Part shown: piece by piece, positions 36,263-43,945 of the stretch
How the letters are laid out: each line of letters starts with the position of its first letter
Numbering within the stretch: the stretch's first letter is position 1
Source of the DNA: DATMER01 sp034667225
Lineage (GTDB): Bacteria > Acidobacteriota > Thermoanaerobaculia > Multivoradales > UBA5704
Assembly (NCBI GenBank): GCA_034667225.1
Contig: JAXDKG010000060.1
Coordinates: forward strand, 62,001 to 126,000
Reading direction: 5' to 3'
Length of the DNA: 64,000 bases
Position numbers and translations under genes: made by a program
The notes under the pieces: generated by a model
Databases searched by the model: none
What the model was told of the DNA's origin: nothing
What the model saw: the letters and a program-made list of their open reading frames with translations, nothing else

Positions 36263-37744
36263 TCAGGGAGCGAGGCCCACGCGTCGCTGCAGCCGGGCGA
36301 AGCCGCGCTCTTCCCGCAGCGCGTCGAAGCCGGGCTCGACGCGCAGGAAGGCCATCCAGGGGGAGCGCCGGGCACGGGCGTCGTCGAGCAGCACGAGCGC
36401 CTCCGCGGGCTCCCCCAGGGCGGCATGGATCAGGGCGGGGAAGACCGGGCTCACTCCCGCCGTGCCGAGAGGCACGAGAATGCGCCGCGCCTCCTCAGGC
36501 CGGCCGGCCAGCGCGTGAGCCCGGGCGAGCCAGACGCGCGCCCAGGGCACGTCGTCGATCTGCAGCGTGGCCCGGCCCTCCGCGATTGCCTCGTCGGGCC
36601 GCCCGGCGCGCTCGAGGGTGCGCGCGTAGTCCACGCGCTTGAGCCCGCAGAACGGATCGAGCTCCAGCGCCCTCCGGTGATGGCTGAGCGAGCCCTCCAC
36701 CGCGCCCGTGAAGAGGTGATAGAGCCCCAGGTCTCCCTTGGCCGCGATGCGGATGGGGTTGAGGTGCACGGCGCGCTCCAGGATCGGCAGCGCCTCGCGG
36801 AAGCGCCCCATGAGCATCAGGAAGAGGCCGTAGTAGTCGTGGCTCCAGGCCTGCTCGGGATCGAGCGCCAGCGCCTGATGGAAGGAGCGCTCGGCGCCGT
36901 CCCAGTCCCAGTCCAGCAGACAGCGCACGAGCGCCATGGCAAGGTGCGCCTCCCCGAGCCCGGGATCGATCGCGACCGCCTGGAGCGCCGCGGACCGCGC
37001 CCTCTGCCGCACCTCCTCGGAGCTCGTGTAGTAGAGGCAGGCCAGCGCCGAGGAGATCGCGAGGTCCGCGTGGGCGAGGGCGAAGGACGGGTCCTGCGCG
37101 ATCGCACCCTCGTAGCACTCCAAGCTCTTGCGCCAGGCGGTGGAGGTGTAGCGCAGGACGTGGCAGCGCGCTTCGCGGTAGAGCCGGTAGGCGTGCGTGT
37201 CGCGCGTGGCCCGCCGCCGCAGGTCGCGCCGCTCCCCGCGGGCTCCCCCGCCCGCCAGGGCGATTGCGATCCGGCGGGCGATCTCGTCCTCGCCGGGCCG
37301 GGGCTGCCCCTCGTCCAGCGTCATTTCCACGGTCACCCGCACGGTGATGGGCCGGACCTGGGGCCCGTTCGCCACGATAGGTGGCATGGGGCCGGGAGCG
37401 GGGCGGCGCACCCCGGGCAGGAAGCGGTAGCCGCGCCGGGCGACCGTTTCGATAAAGAGCGGATCCAGCCGCCGGTCCCCCAGCGCCTTGCGCAGCTCGG
37501 AGACGCACTTGTTGAGGCTGTTCTCCTCCACGAAGCGGTCCGGCCAGACGCGGTCCATCAGCTCCTGCTTGGTGATCAGCGAGCCGCTGTGCTCGACGAG
37601 CGCGCGCAGCGTCTCGACGCTCTGGGGAGCCAGGGGCACCGGCCTGCCGTCGCGCAGCAGCCGGCTCTCCTCCGGCTCGAAGCGGAACGGTCCGAACTCG
37701 TAGACCGCCTCCGATCGTCCTCCGACAGGACCTTTGATCATCAT
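36263..37744 (-). CDS. Winged-helix (OmpR/CadC-type) transcriptional regulator with TPRs
   Basis: 493 aa, from the ATG that follows GGGAGG by 8 nt. Residues ~15-110 form a trans_reg_C winged helix (FGPFRFEPEESRLLRDGRPV, LAPQSVETLRALVEHSGSLI, NKCVSELRKALGD, IETVARRGYRF). There is no receiver domain and no obvious transmembrane segment. The rest is a series of TPRs (~185-480), for example DPGLGEAHLAMALVRCLLDW and DPEQAWSHDYYGLFLMLMG. Such soluble CadC-like/TPR regulators are frequent in Acidobacteriota, and their signals are unknown. The divergent neighbour, a secreted protease gene, is a plausible target. The gene ends at palindrome array 2. Confidence 0.85.
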   Translation of the reverse strand: MMIKGPVGGRSEAVYEFGPFRFEPEESRLLRDGRPVPLAPQSVETLRALVEHSGSLITKQELMDRVWPDRFVEENSLNKCVSELRKALGDRRLDPLFIETVARRGYRFLPGVRRPAPGPMPPIVANGPQVRPITVRVTVEMTLDEGQPRPGEDEIARRIAIALAGGGARGERRDLRRRATRDTHAYRLYREARCHVLRYTSTAWRKSLECYEGAIAQDPSFALAHADLAISSALACLYYTSSEEVRQRARSAALQAVAIDPGLGEAHLAMALVRCLLDWDWDGAERSFHQALALDPEQAWSHDYYGLFLMLMGRFREALPILERAVHLNPIRIAAKGDLGLYHLFTGAVEGSLSHHRRALELDPFCGLKRVDYARTLERAGRPDEAIAEGRATLQIDDVPWARVWLARAHALAGRPEEARRILVPLGTAGVSPVFPALIHAALGEPAEALVLLDDARARRSPWMAFLRVEPGFDALREERGFARLQRRVGLAP

Positions 37745-38006
37745 TGCAGGCGCCTCCCTTGGACCTTCACTGAGCAATGAGTATGCCCAACCTTCGATGT
37801 CTCTACGCCGCGGGCTGTCACGATGTTTCGCAGTCGCGCCGTCCCTTTGGGGTGACGCGCGAGTCCTCGATCGGGCACGGCGGGATCGTTCAGAAAAAGG
37901 CCCGGAAAGCTTCAGGTCTTCCGAAGGACGGGCGGCGGAGCGGCTGCGCATACTCGCTCCATTCACCGGCAGCATGTGCCGTCATTCCAGTCAAGGAGGA
38001 AACGAG

Positions 38007-39977
38007 ATGAAGAGTCTGCGTCAAGTCCTGGTTCTGATCCTCACCGTCCTGGCCTCGACCTCCGCCGGCGCCCAATCCGAGGAGGCGTCCGCGGCCGACG
38101 ATCCGCTGGTCCAGGACGCCAGGCAATACGCGGCCACGTACGACGTCGGGTTGGAGGAGGCCGTCCGCCGCCTGCGCCTCCAGTCGGCGATCGGGGCCCT
38201 GGCGTCCGAGCTCGCCACCAAGGAGCGCGCCACCTTCGGCGGGCTCTGGATCCGGCACGAGCCGAGCTTCCTGGTGGTCGCGCAGTTCACGCAGAAAGGC
38301 GGCCAGAACCTGGAGAGCTACCTGCGGGCCGAGGCGATGGCCGAGCTGGCGCCGGCGGTCGAGCGGCGCACGGTCAGGCTCCCGCTGCGGCGGCTGGAGG
38401 CGATCCAGGCCGCAGCGCGCCGCGCCGCCCGCAAGCAGGGCTTGCAGGCGGATTCGCAGATCAACGTGATGGAGAACCGGGTCGAGCTCTTCACCACCGC
38501 GCCCGGCGAGGTCATCGACGCCATCACCGCGGAGTCGAGGACGTCCAGGGAGGCGGCCGCGCTCGATCTACCGGCGAACGTCCGGGTCATCGAGGTCGAC
38601 CACCCGTCGCGCCCGCTGGAGTATGTCTACGGCGGACCCGCGGTGACCGATTGCACCGCCGGCTTCACGGTGGTGAACGGCAGCGGCACGCTGGGCATCT
38701 CGACCGCGGGACACTGCCCGGACGTGCAGGCGTTCAATTCGCGCCCGCTGCCGTACCAGGCCGGCGAGTTCTTCGGCGCCATCGATGCCCAGTGGCACAC
38801 CGCGCCGGACCTCATCCCGACGAACCGGGTGTTCGACGGGCAGAGCGATGCCACGACCCCGAGCTACCGCTTCATCACGTCGTACAAGACCCGCTCGCAG
38901 CAGGTCGTGGGCGAGTTCGTCTGCAAGTACGGGGTGGTCACGGGCTATACGTGCGGCACGATCTCCTCGACCACCTTTGCGCCCGACTACATCCCGGGCG
39001 TGACGAACACCTATGTCCGCATCGACAACCCCAATCAGGAGCAGGGCATGCCCGGCGACAGCGGCGGTCCCTTCTTTTCCGGCGAGACGGCCTACGGGAC
39101 CATGAGCGGCGGTGTCGTCGGCAGCGGCGGCTCCGCCAACGGCGTCTTCTACGCGCCGGTCGACGCGCTCATCGCGCTCGGCGTCAACGTCCTGACCACG
39201 AACCCGGACCCGGCGCTCGGCCGCTGGAGCTACCGCGACATCGGCAACAACGTGATGCATTACACGGGCATCAATGCATCAGATTACGAGTGCGCCGTCG
39301 CCGGCATGGCGGCGCTCGACGGCGACATCAACGAGGACGACTCCGGCGACATCATCCAGACCTACCTGTTCAAGGAGGACAACCACTGGAAGATCCGCGG
39401 CGACTTCCGCGCGCACAACAATCAGGAGAGCTGGGATTTCGATCTGCTCTGCCTGAAGAAGGCGTCCTATCCCGTGAGCCGCTTCGAGTGGAAGAACCTC
39501 GGCGGCAACGTCAACGCCAGCACGGGCTTGAGCACGACCACGTACGACTGCGGCATCGCGGGCATGGCCGGCCGCGACGGCGACATCAACGAGAACAGTG
39601 CCGGCGACATCATCCAGACCTACATGTACAAGAGCGGCGGCACCTGGTGGCTCCGCGCCGACTTCCGCTCGCACAACAACAACGAGGAGTGGGACGTCGA
39701 CGCTCTGTGCGTGCAGAAGTGGGCGCCGGTGTCCAGGTACGAGTTCCGCAACCTGGGCAACAACGTGAGCTACAACACGAACATCAACGCCAGCACCTAT
39801 GAGTGCGGCGTGGCGGGCATGGCGGCGCGGGACGGCGACATCGAGGAGCACAACACCGGCACGATCCTCCAGAGCTACCTTTACAAGAGCGGCGGCACCT
39901 GGTGGTTCCGCGGCGACTTCCGCACCCACAACAACCACGAGAGCTGGGACCTCGACGTGCTCTGCATCCAGCGCTGA
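38007..39977 (+). CDS. Secreted trypsin-like serine protease with three C-terminal repeat modules
   Basis: 656 aa; the start is set by CAAGGAGG and a signal peptide (VLVLILTVLASTSAGA). A propeptide-like region (~30-195) precedes a chymotrypsin-fold domain with H236 (STAGHC), a likely D268 (HTAPDLIP) and S352 (MPGDSGGPFF). Cysteines at 216/237 and 306/316 suggest disulfides. The overall pattern recalls alpha-lytic/streptogrisin-type proteases with large pro-regions. Three ~80-aa repeats follow (from ~405), each with YRDIGNNV-like start, YECxVAGMAAxDGDI and a WxxRGDFRxHNNxESWDxDxLC end. These may be binding modules. A strong terminator follows. Confidence 0.85.
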   Translation: MKSLRQVLVLILTVLASTSAGAQSEEASAADDPLVQDARQYAATYDVGLEEAVRRLRLQSAIGALASELATKERATFGGLWIRHEPSFLVVAQFTQKGGQNLESYLRAEAMAELAPAVERRTVRLPLRRLEAIQAAARRAARKQGLQADSQINVMENRVELFTTAPGEVIDAITAESRTSREAAALDLPANVRVIEVDHPSRPLEYVYGGPAVTDCTAGFTVVNGSGTLGISTAGHCPDVQAFNSRPLPYQAGEFFGAIDAQWHTAPDLIPTNRVFDGQSDATTPSYRFITSYKTRSQQVVGEFVCKYGVVTGYTCGTISSTTFAPDYIPGVTNTYVRIDNPNQEQGMPGDSGGPFFSGETAYGTMSGGVVGSGGSANGVFYAPVDALIALGVNVLTTNPDPALGRWSYRDIGNNVMHYTGINASDYECAVAGMAALDGDINEDDSGDIIQTYLFKEDNHWKIRGDFRAHNNQESWDFDLLCLKKASYPVSRFEWKNLGGNVNASTGLSTTTYDCGIAGMAGRDGDINENSAGDIIQTYMYKSGGTWWLRADFRSHNNNEEWDVDALCVQKWAPVSRYEFRNLGNNVSYNTNINASTYECGVAGMAARDGDIEEHNTGTILQSYLYKSGGTWWFRGDFRTHNNHESWDLDVLCIQR

Positions 39978-40007
39978 TCCTCAGGCTGCCGATCGTCGTA
40001 ATGCTTT

Positions 40008-40040
40008 CCCGGCCGGGACGGTCCCCCGGCCGGGTTTTTT
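40008..40040 (+). terminator. Intrinsic terminator of the protease gene
   Basis: Perfect 10-bp stem CCCGGCCGGG (40008-40017 and 40025-40034) with a 7-nt loop, followed by six T. A textbook Rho-independent terminator 31 nt after the stop. Confidence 0.93.
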
Positions 40041-40188
40041 CGTTGCTGGAATACTCCGGGGAGAGCAGGAGTTATCGAGCCTGCCTGGCCAGTCGTTTGG
40101 CAAGGCTTCTCTCGAAAACCTGCAGCTCTCCTCCGCGACCCTTCTGAAGGGCAATCGGGCGGAGCTGTGTCCAGGAGGTACAACGGGT

Positions 40189-41586
40189 ATGACTCCAAAG
40201 CTTCTCAAGCCTGCGCTCCAGGCTCTCCTGCTCTCGTTCGCGGCCCTCGCCGCAGCCCCTGCCATGGCCGACCAGATCGACGACGCCGGCTTCTTCGTGC
40301 GGCAGCACTATCTCGACTTCCTGGAGCGTCCCGCGGATGCTTCCGGCGAGGCGTTCTGGACCGGCGAGATCACGCAGTGCAACGGCGAGCCGTCCTGCGT
40401 CGCCCGCAAGCGGGTCGACGTGGCGCGGGCGTTCTTCTTCTCGGACGACTTCATCAACCTCGAGCAGAGCCAGGACCCTCAGGGACGGCGCCGTCTGGAT
40501 GCCAGCGTCCGCAATACCGCCGATTACAACGAGGCCTTCGTGAACGCCGCCTACCGCCGATATTGGAAGGTGCAGCGGCCCGCCACGGATACGCTCCTGA
40601 CCTATCTGAACAACGGCATCCCGGATGCCGGCTACAACCAGGTGATCGAGGACTTCATCACCGACCCGCGCTACCGCGGGCGGTTCGACAACACCCCCTA
40701 CAGCAACACGCTGGACGCGAACCGCAACCGCCTCTTCAACGACTGGGCCGCCCGCAACGGCCAGTCCAACGTCTGCCAGGCCTGGGCGAACCTCAACTGC
40801 GAGGCCAAGGGCGCCTTCATCACCCTGACCCATCGCCTTCAGGTCTCCTATCTCGCGGACGGCAAGACGCCGCTCGACCACGTGGACGGCCTGTACGCGA
40901 TCCTCGGGAACGCCGGTCAATGCGGTGGCGACGGCAACCGGATCTTTGCCTCCATGGATGACTACCTGTGGTACGTCATGGCCTACTCGAACGTCGGCTA
41001 CGTCATGTCCGTCGACCAGAACAGCAACAACTATTGGACGCAGAGCAACGACCTTGCCGGTCCCCACGATCCGTTCGACGCCAGCGACATGACCGTTTAC
41101 GGCCACCCGCGGGGCCAGACGCACTTCTGGATCTCCGACGAGGGCTTCTGGACGCCTGTCTGGCACTCCGGCGTGCCCGGCATCGTCGACGAGAACATGC
41201 TGGAGTTCGACCAGGACTACGACTGGAATCACCCGTCGAGCACCGAGTGCACGTACGACGCCGACGGCTGCGACACCTGCAAGGCGGGGGTGAACAAGGC
41301 CGGCTTCTCGGATGGGACGGGGCGGATGATCTACGGCCGCCAGCACCCGCTCATCCCGGGCTGGTTCAGCGGCCCGGACTTCGAGTGGGCTCCCCTCGGC
41401 TGCGAGCGGCAGTGGTGCGGCGGCTGCAACACCTGCGAGGCGAAGACCTCCTCGGGCTATCAGCTCGGCTACCCGGCCACCTCGTGCTCCCAGGTGCCCT
41501 GCGGTCCGAACACCAGCTACTCCTGCACGCTCGACGGCGGCAAGAAGACCTGCAGCTATCCCAACGGCTGGGTCCCGGCCAACTGA
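40189..41586 (+). CDS. Secreted DUF4214-type protein with Cys-rich C-terminus
   Basis: 465 aa, starting at the ATG after CCAGGAGGT. Signal peptide to ~APAMA. Residues ~30-170 show the DUF4214 repeat pattern (FFVRQHYLDFLERPADASGE, RVDVARAFFFSDDF, YNEAFVNAAYRRYW and so on), seen in surface and hemolysin-associated proteins of unknown role. The C-terminal ~100 residues contain a dozen or so Cys (CTYDADGCDTCKAG, CERQWCGGCNTCEAK, CSQVPCGPNTSYSCTLDGGK), implying several disulfides or a metal site. It is expressed alone, between two intrinsic-type terminators. I cannot name a function for the C-terminal part. Confidence 0.78.
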   Translation: MTPKLLKPALQALLLSFAALAAAPAMADQIDDAGFFVRQHYLDFLERPADASGEAFWTGEITQCNGEPSCVARKRVDVARAFFFSDDFINLEQSQDPQGRRRLDASVRNTADYNEAFVNAAYRRYWKVQRPATDTLLTYLNNGIPDAGYNQVIEDFITDPRYRGRFDNTPYSNTLDANRNRLFNDWAARNGQSNVCQAWANLNCEAKGAFITLTHRLQVSYLADGKTPLDHVDGLYAILGNAGQCGGDGNRIFASMDDYLWYVMAYSNVGYVMSVDQNSNNYWTQSNDLAGPHDPFDASDMTVYGHPRGQTHFWISDEGFWTPVWHSGVPGIVDENMLEFDQDYDWNHPSSTECTYDADGCDTCKAGVNKAGFSDGTGRMIYGRQHPLIPGWFSGPDFEWAPLGCERQWCGGCNTCEAKTSSGYQLGYPATSCSQVPCGPNTSYSCTLDGGKKTCSYPNGWVPAN

Positions 41587-41602
41587 GCTCTCCTGATTGA
41601 AC

Positions 41603-41640
41603 AAAGGGCGGCGACGGTTTCCGACCGCCTGCCGCCCTTT
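41603..41640 (+). terminator. Hairpin terminator after the DUF4214-type gene
   Basis: AAAGGGCGGC (41603-41612) pairs perfectly with GCCGCCCTTT (41631-41640). It is 16 nt past the stop. The TTT end gives a short U-tract. It isolates the AT-rich promoter region (41656-41705) of the following peptide locus. Confidence 0.78.
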
Positions 41641-41744
41641 GCCGCGATCGGCCCATGTAATTTTAAAACTTTGTCACATTTCTATCGGCGAGGGCACCCT
41701 TATCTTTGAGTGTGCCGTTTGGCAGCTCTTCGAAGGAGTGCTTC

Positions 41745-42155
41745 ATGATTGAGAATAAATCAGCCATGCTGATTAAGAAGCAGGAGCAGATGCGCAGGGA
41801 GTTAGATCTCCTTCTGACCCAAGAGCGGCCCGACACAGCTTACCTGCCACGAGAGATCGCGGCACTCCTGGATTTCATACACGGTAACCTCTTCGACTCC
41901 ACTCTCAATGTAAGCTCCGCCAGGAGCAACTGCCGGATCCGGAACAACAACATCTCGGCCCGCTTTCGGACTACGTTAGGCGTGGGGATCCGGGAATACA
42001 TCGAAGCGTTACGCTTGGAAGGCGCCTTACGGCTGCTCCGGGACCGTCGCTTTGAGGTTTATTTGATTGCTATGGCAGTTGGATACGAGCACCAGGAGAC
42101 CTTCTGCCGGGCCTTCCAACGTCACTTTGGCTGCCCGCCGTCAAGTTGTCAATAA
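41745..42155 (+). CDS. AraC-type HTH regulator at the head of the Cys-rich peptide locus
   Basis: 136 aa, with AAGGAG six nt before the ATG. The C-terminal ~95 residues are an AraC/XylS double helix-turn-helix: REIAALLDFIHGNLFDSTLN, then VGIREYIEALRLEGALRLLR, and AMAVGYEHQETFCRAFQRHF as the second HTH. There is only a short ~35-residue N-terminal extension, so it lacks a sensor domain and may act constitutively or with a partner. AT content upstream is clearly higher than in the surrounding DNA. It is likely to control the peptide genes that follow on the same strand. Phasing of the two HTH segments looks intact. Confidence 0.8.
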   Translation: MIENKSAMLIKKQEQMRRELDLLLTQERPDTAYLPREIAALLDFIHGNLFDSTLNVSSARSNCRIRNNNISARFRTTLGVGIREYIEALRLEGALRLLRDRRFEVYLIAMAVGYEHQETFCRAFQRHFGCPPSSCQ

Positions 42156-42249
42156 GACTGATACTTGATCAGTGGACAGTCGCGAAGCCTGCCGAGAGAA
42201 AACGTCAAGGCATTCCGTCAAGATCTCCTATCAAGAGGAGGAGTCAAGA

Positions 42250-42414
42250 GTGGGTATCAATCCAGCTTGGCCAGCTCTCCCTTACTCTGTACTAGCCATG
42301 GAGCTACTCTTAGAGCAACCCTCTCAACGGTTTCAGAGTATGGAGAGACGTCTCTCTGGTGGCAGGCACGGCGAAGAGCGGAAGCATGCTCACTGCGTCC
42401 AACATTCATGGTGA
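42250..42414 (+). CDS. Possible 54-aa peptide of unknown function
   Basis: A GTG-initiated frame preceded by AGAGGAGGAG, six nt before the start, encodes 54 aa (begins VGINPAWPALPYSVLAMELL, ends HAHCVQHSW). It lies in the 377-bp gap between the AraC-type gene and the Cys-rich peptide. The good ribosome site and position favour a real small gene, but the composition gives no family hint and codon use is not decisive. The rest of the gap shows nothing else that I can support. Confidence 0.35.
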   Translation: MGINPAWPALPYSVLAMELLLEQPSQRFQSMERRLSGGRHGEERKHAHCVQHSW

Positions 42415-42532
42415 TCGCAAGGGGCGGACTGAACGGACTGTCACGGGCTGACCATGAGGCTTGAAGTTATGGATCTGTTCTACATCACGGCACAACCTGT
42501 CGCGGAACGCTAGACGGAAGGAGGTGACAAAA

Positions 42533-42637
42533 ATGAAGCGATTCGTCGTTCGGGAAGTGGAGACGTTGAAGACCACGGCGGCTCTCTACGGTTGCGATTG
42601 CTGCTGCCGTTTCGGTTGTGGCCCGATCTGTTGCTAG
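42533..42637 (+). CDS. Cys-rich peptide precursor (34 aa)
   Basis: A short gene with an essentially perfect ribosome-binding site: AAGGAGGTGA at 42518-42527, five nt before ATG. The peptide begins MKRFVVREVETLKTTAALYG, a leader-like half without Cys, and ends CDCCCRFGCGPICC: seven cysteines in 14 residues, and a Gly just before the first Cys that could mark a cleavage site. A stable hairpin follows the stop and the next gene encodes a PqqD/RRE-M50 protease. That is a typical order for a RiPP or other ribosomal peptide with leader removal. No radical SAM, cyclodehydratase or lanthionine gene is seen nearby, so disulfides or metal binding are possible fates. I know no described family with this core. 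Confidence 0.78.
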   Translation: MKRFVVREVETLKTTAALYGCDCCCRFGCGPICC

Positions 42638-42646
42638 CGAGATCAG

Positions 42647-42678
42647 GGGGGCCACCGGCCGCATTGCTGGTGGCCCCC
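42647..42678 (+). terminator. Hairpin between peptide gene and protease gene (attenuator/stabiliser)
   Basis: GGGGGCCACC (42647-42656) and GGTGGCCCCC (42669-42678) form a perfect 10-bp stem with a 12-nt loop, 9 nt after the peptide stop and 34 nt before the next start. There is no U-tract, so it probably allows partial readthrough or protects the 3' end of the peptide mRNA. That would give much more peptide than protease. Confidence 0.65.
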
Positions 42679-42712
42679 TCACCGAGCTCGTTCACAAGAT
42701 GGAGAGAGAAAC

Positions 42713-43945
42713 GTGTCCTACGCACAGGAAGAAGTGGTCGAGGTCTTCGAGTTTACTCATCAACCGGATGGCGACGACGTCATCATTGGACGTCCAGAGA
42801 CGAATACGTTTCTTGCCCTCCCCAGCGATGCCGTCGACATTCTTTCCGAGCTGGCACAAGGCAGGAGCATCGGAGAGGTTCAGGATAACTTTGAAAGAGC
42901 TCACGGCGTAAGGCCCGATGTCGCCGACCTCCTCGATATCCTCGAACAGAAGGGTTTTGTCCGGCACAGGGATTCTGCTCAAGGTTCCTGGGACCACGGC
43001 GCCAGCGGGATTGCTCCGCAAAACGTGCGCTACCACTTCACGAACATCTCTCCTGAGACGGCGCGGCTGTTCTTCGGATCGGCTGCCTTGTCAGTCTACT
43101 CGGCGATCTTCGTTGCGGCGGTGGCTGTCTGCATCGTTCAGCCCGCTCTGATCCCGGGCAGCCACAGCCTTGTCTTTGAGCACCACGGATCGCTGAAGCT
43201 GCTCATGTTCGCCTTCCTCGCTTACTCGACGATCTTTGTCCATGAATTCGGGCACCTCCTGGCTGCGAGGGCGGTTGGGGTAAGCTCGAAGATCGGCATC
43301 AGCAATCGACTCTGGGTGCTGGTCGCCGAAACAGACCTCACGGGCCTCTGGGCTCTACCCAAAGCCAAGCGCTATCTGCCGATTCTGGCTGGGCCGATCG
43401 TCGATCTGGTGTCTGCCTCCCTCATCGTGCTCGTGCTCTTTGCCAGCGGCAGGAACCTGTTCCTGCTCCCGTCAAGCGTGGTCGAGATCGGCCGCGCGGC
43501 GGTCTTCATGTACATGATGAGGCTGCTATGGCAGTGCTTCTTCTTCGTTCGCACGGACTTCTACTACGTATTTGCCAATCTCTTCGGCTGCAAGAGCCTG
43601 ATGAAGGATACCCAGACGTTCCTTCACAACCTTGCTTCCAAGCTGTTCAATTCAACCACGGCCAATGACCAGGGTCACATACCCGCTCGCGAGATGCGTG
43701 TCGTCCGAGCCTACTCATTGTTATGGCTGCTCGGGCGAGCCGTGGCCTTTGTCTCATTATTTCTAATTACGCTGCCAGTGATGAGCCGCTATCTGTCGAA
43801 TGTCGTATCGGCCCTCCAGCGCGGGTATGCCGTGGACCTCTATGGCTTCGTGGACTCGCTGCTGGTAACCGTCCTGAATCTCACGCCCCTCCTGCTGGGC
43901 CTTTCCCTCTGGCTGGTGAGCCTGATGAAGAGGAGAACCGCATGA
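42713..43945 (+). CDS. PqqD/RRE-domain M50-type membrane metalloprotease
   Basis: 410 aa with a GTG start preceded by GGAGAG. Residues ~8-88 look like a PqqD-type RiPP recognition element (IIGRPETNTFLALPSDAVDI, EVQDNFERAHGVRPDVADLL, LEQKGFVRH). The rest is a polytopic membrane protein with the zinc motif HEFGH at 177-181 in a helix (YSTIFVHEFGHLLAARAVG) and a later GPIVDL segment placed like the third ligand of site-2-protease families. Fusion of a leader-binding domain to an intramembrane protease suggests that it binds the leader of the adjacent Cys-rich peptide, cleaves it and perhaps helps release it. It overlaps the next gene by ATGA. Confidence 0.83.
   Translation: MSYAQEEVVEVFEFTHQPDGDDVIIGRPETNTFLALPSDAVDILSELAQGRSIGEVQDNFERAHGVRPDVADLLDILEQKGFVRHRDSAQGSWDHGASGIAPQNVRYHFTNISPETARLFFGSAALSVYSAIFVAAVAVCIVQPALIPGSHSLVFEHHGSLKLLMFAFLAYSTIFVHEFGHLLAARAVGVSSKIGISNRLWVLVAETDLTGLWALPKAKRYLPILAGPIVDLVSASLIVLVLFASGRNLFLLPSSVVEIGRAAVFMYMMRLLWQCFFFVRTDFYYVFANLFGCKSLMKDTQTFLHNLASKLFNSTTANDQGHIPAREMRVVRAYSLLWLLGRAVAFVSLFLITLPVMSRYLSNVVSALQRGYAVDLYGFVDSLLVTVLNLTPLLLGLSLWLVSLMKRRTA

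Noticed and set aside
36011..36518. Stop-free frames with heptapeptide repeats (LTPRGSS, LAPWGLP, SPRGDRL) across array 2
   Set aside because: They follow from a 21-bp period divisible by three. They appear in several frames on both strands and have no ribosome site. DNA palindromes explain the pattern better than a protein.
37745..38006. Promoter or small RNA in the divergent gap before the protease gene
   Set aside because: I looked for -35/-10 pairs and hairpins with U-tracts and found nothing convincing beyond the ribosome sites.
42165..42464. A 99-codon frame overlapping the proposed 54-aa gene
   Set aside because: No ribosome site and no recognisable composition. The GTG frame at 42250 has the better start signal.
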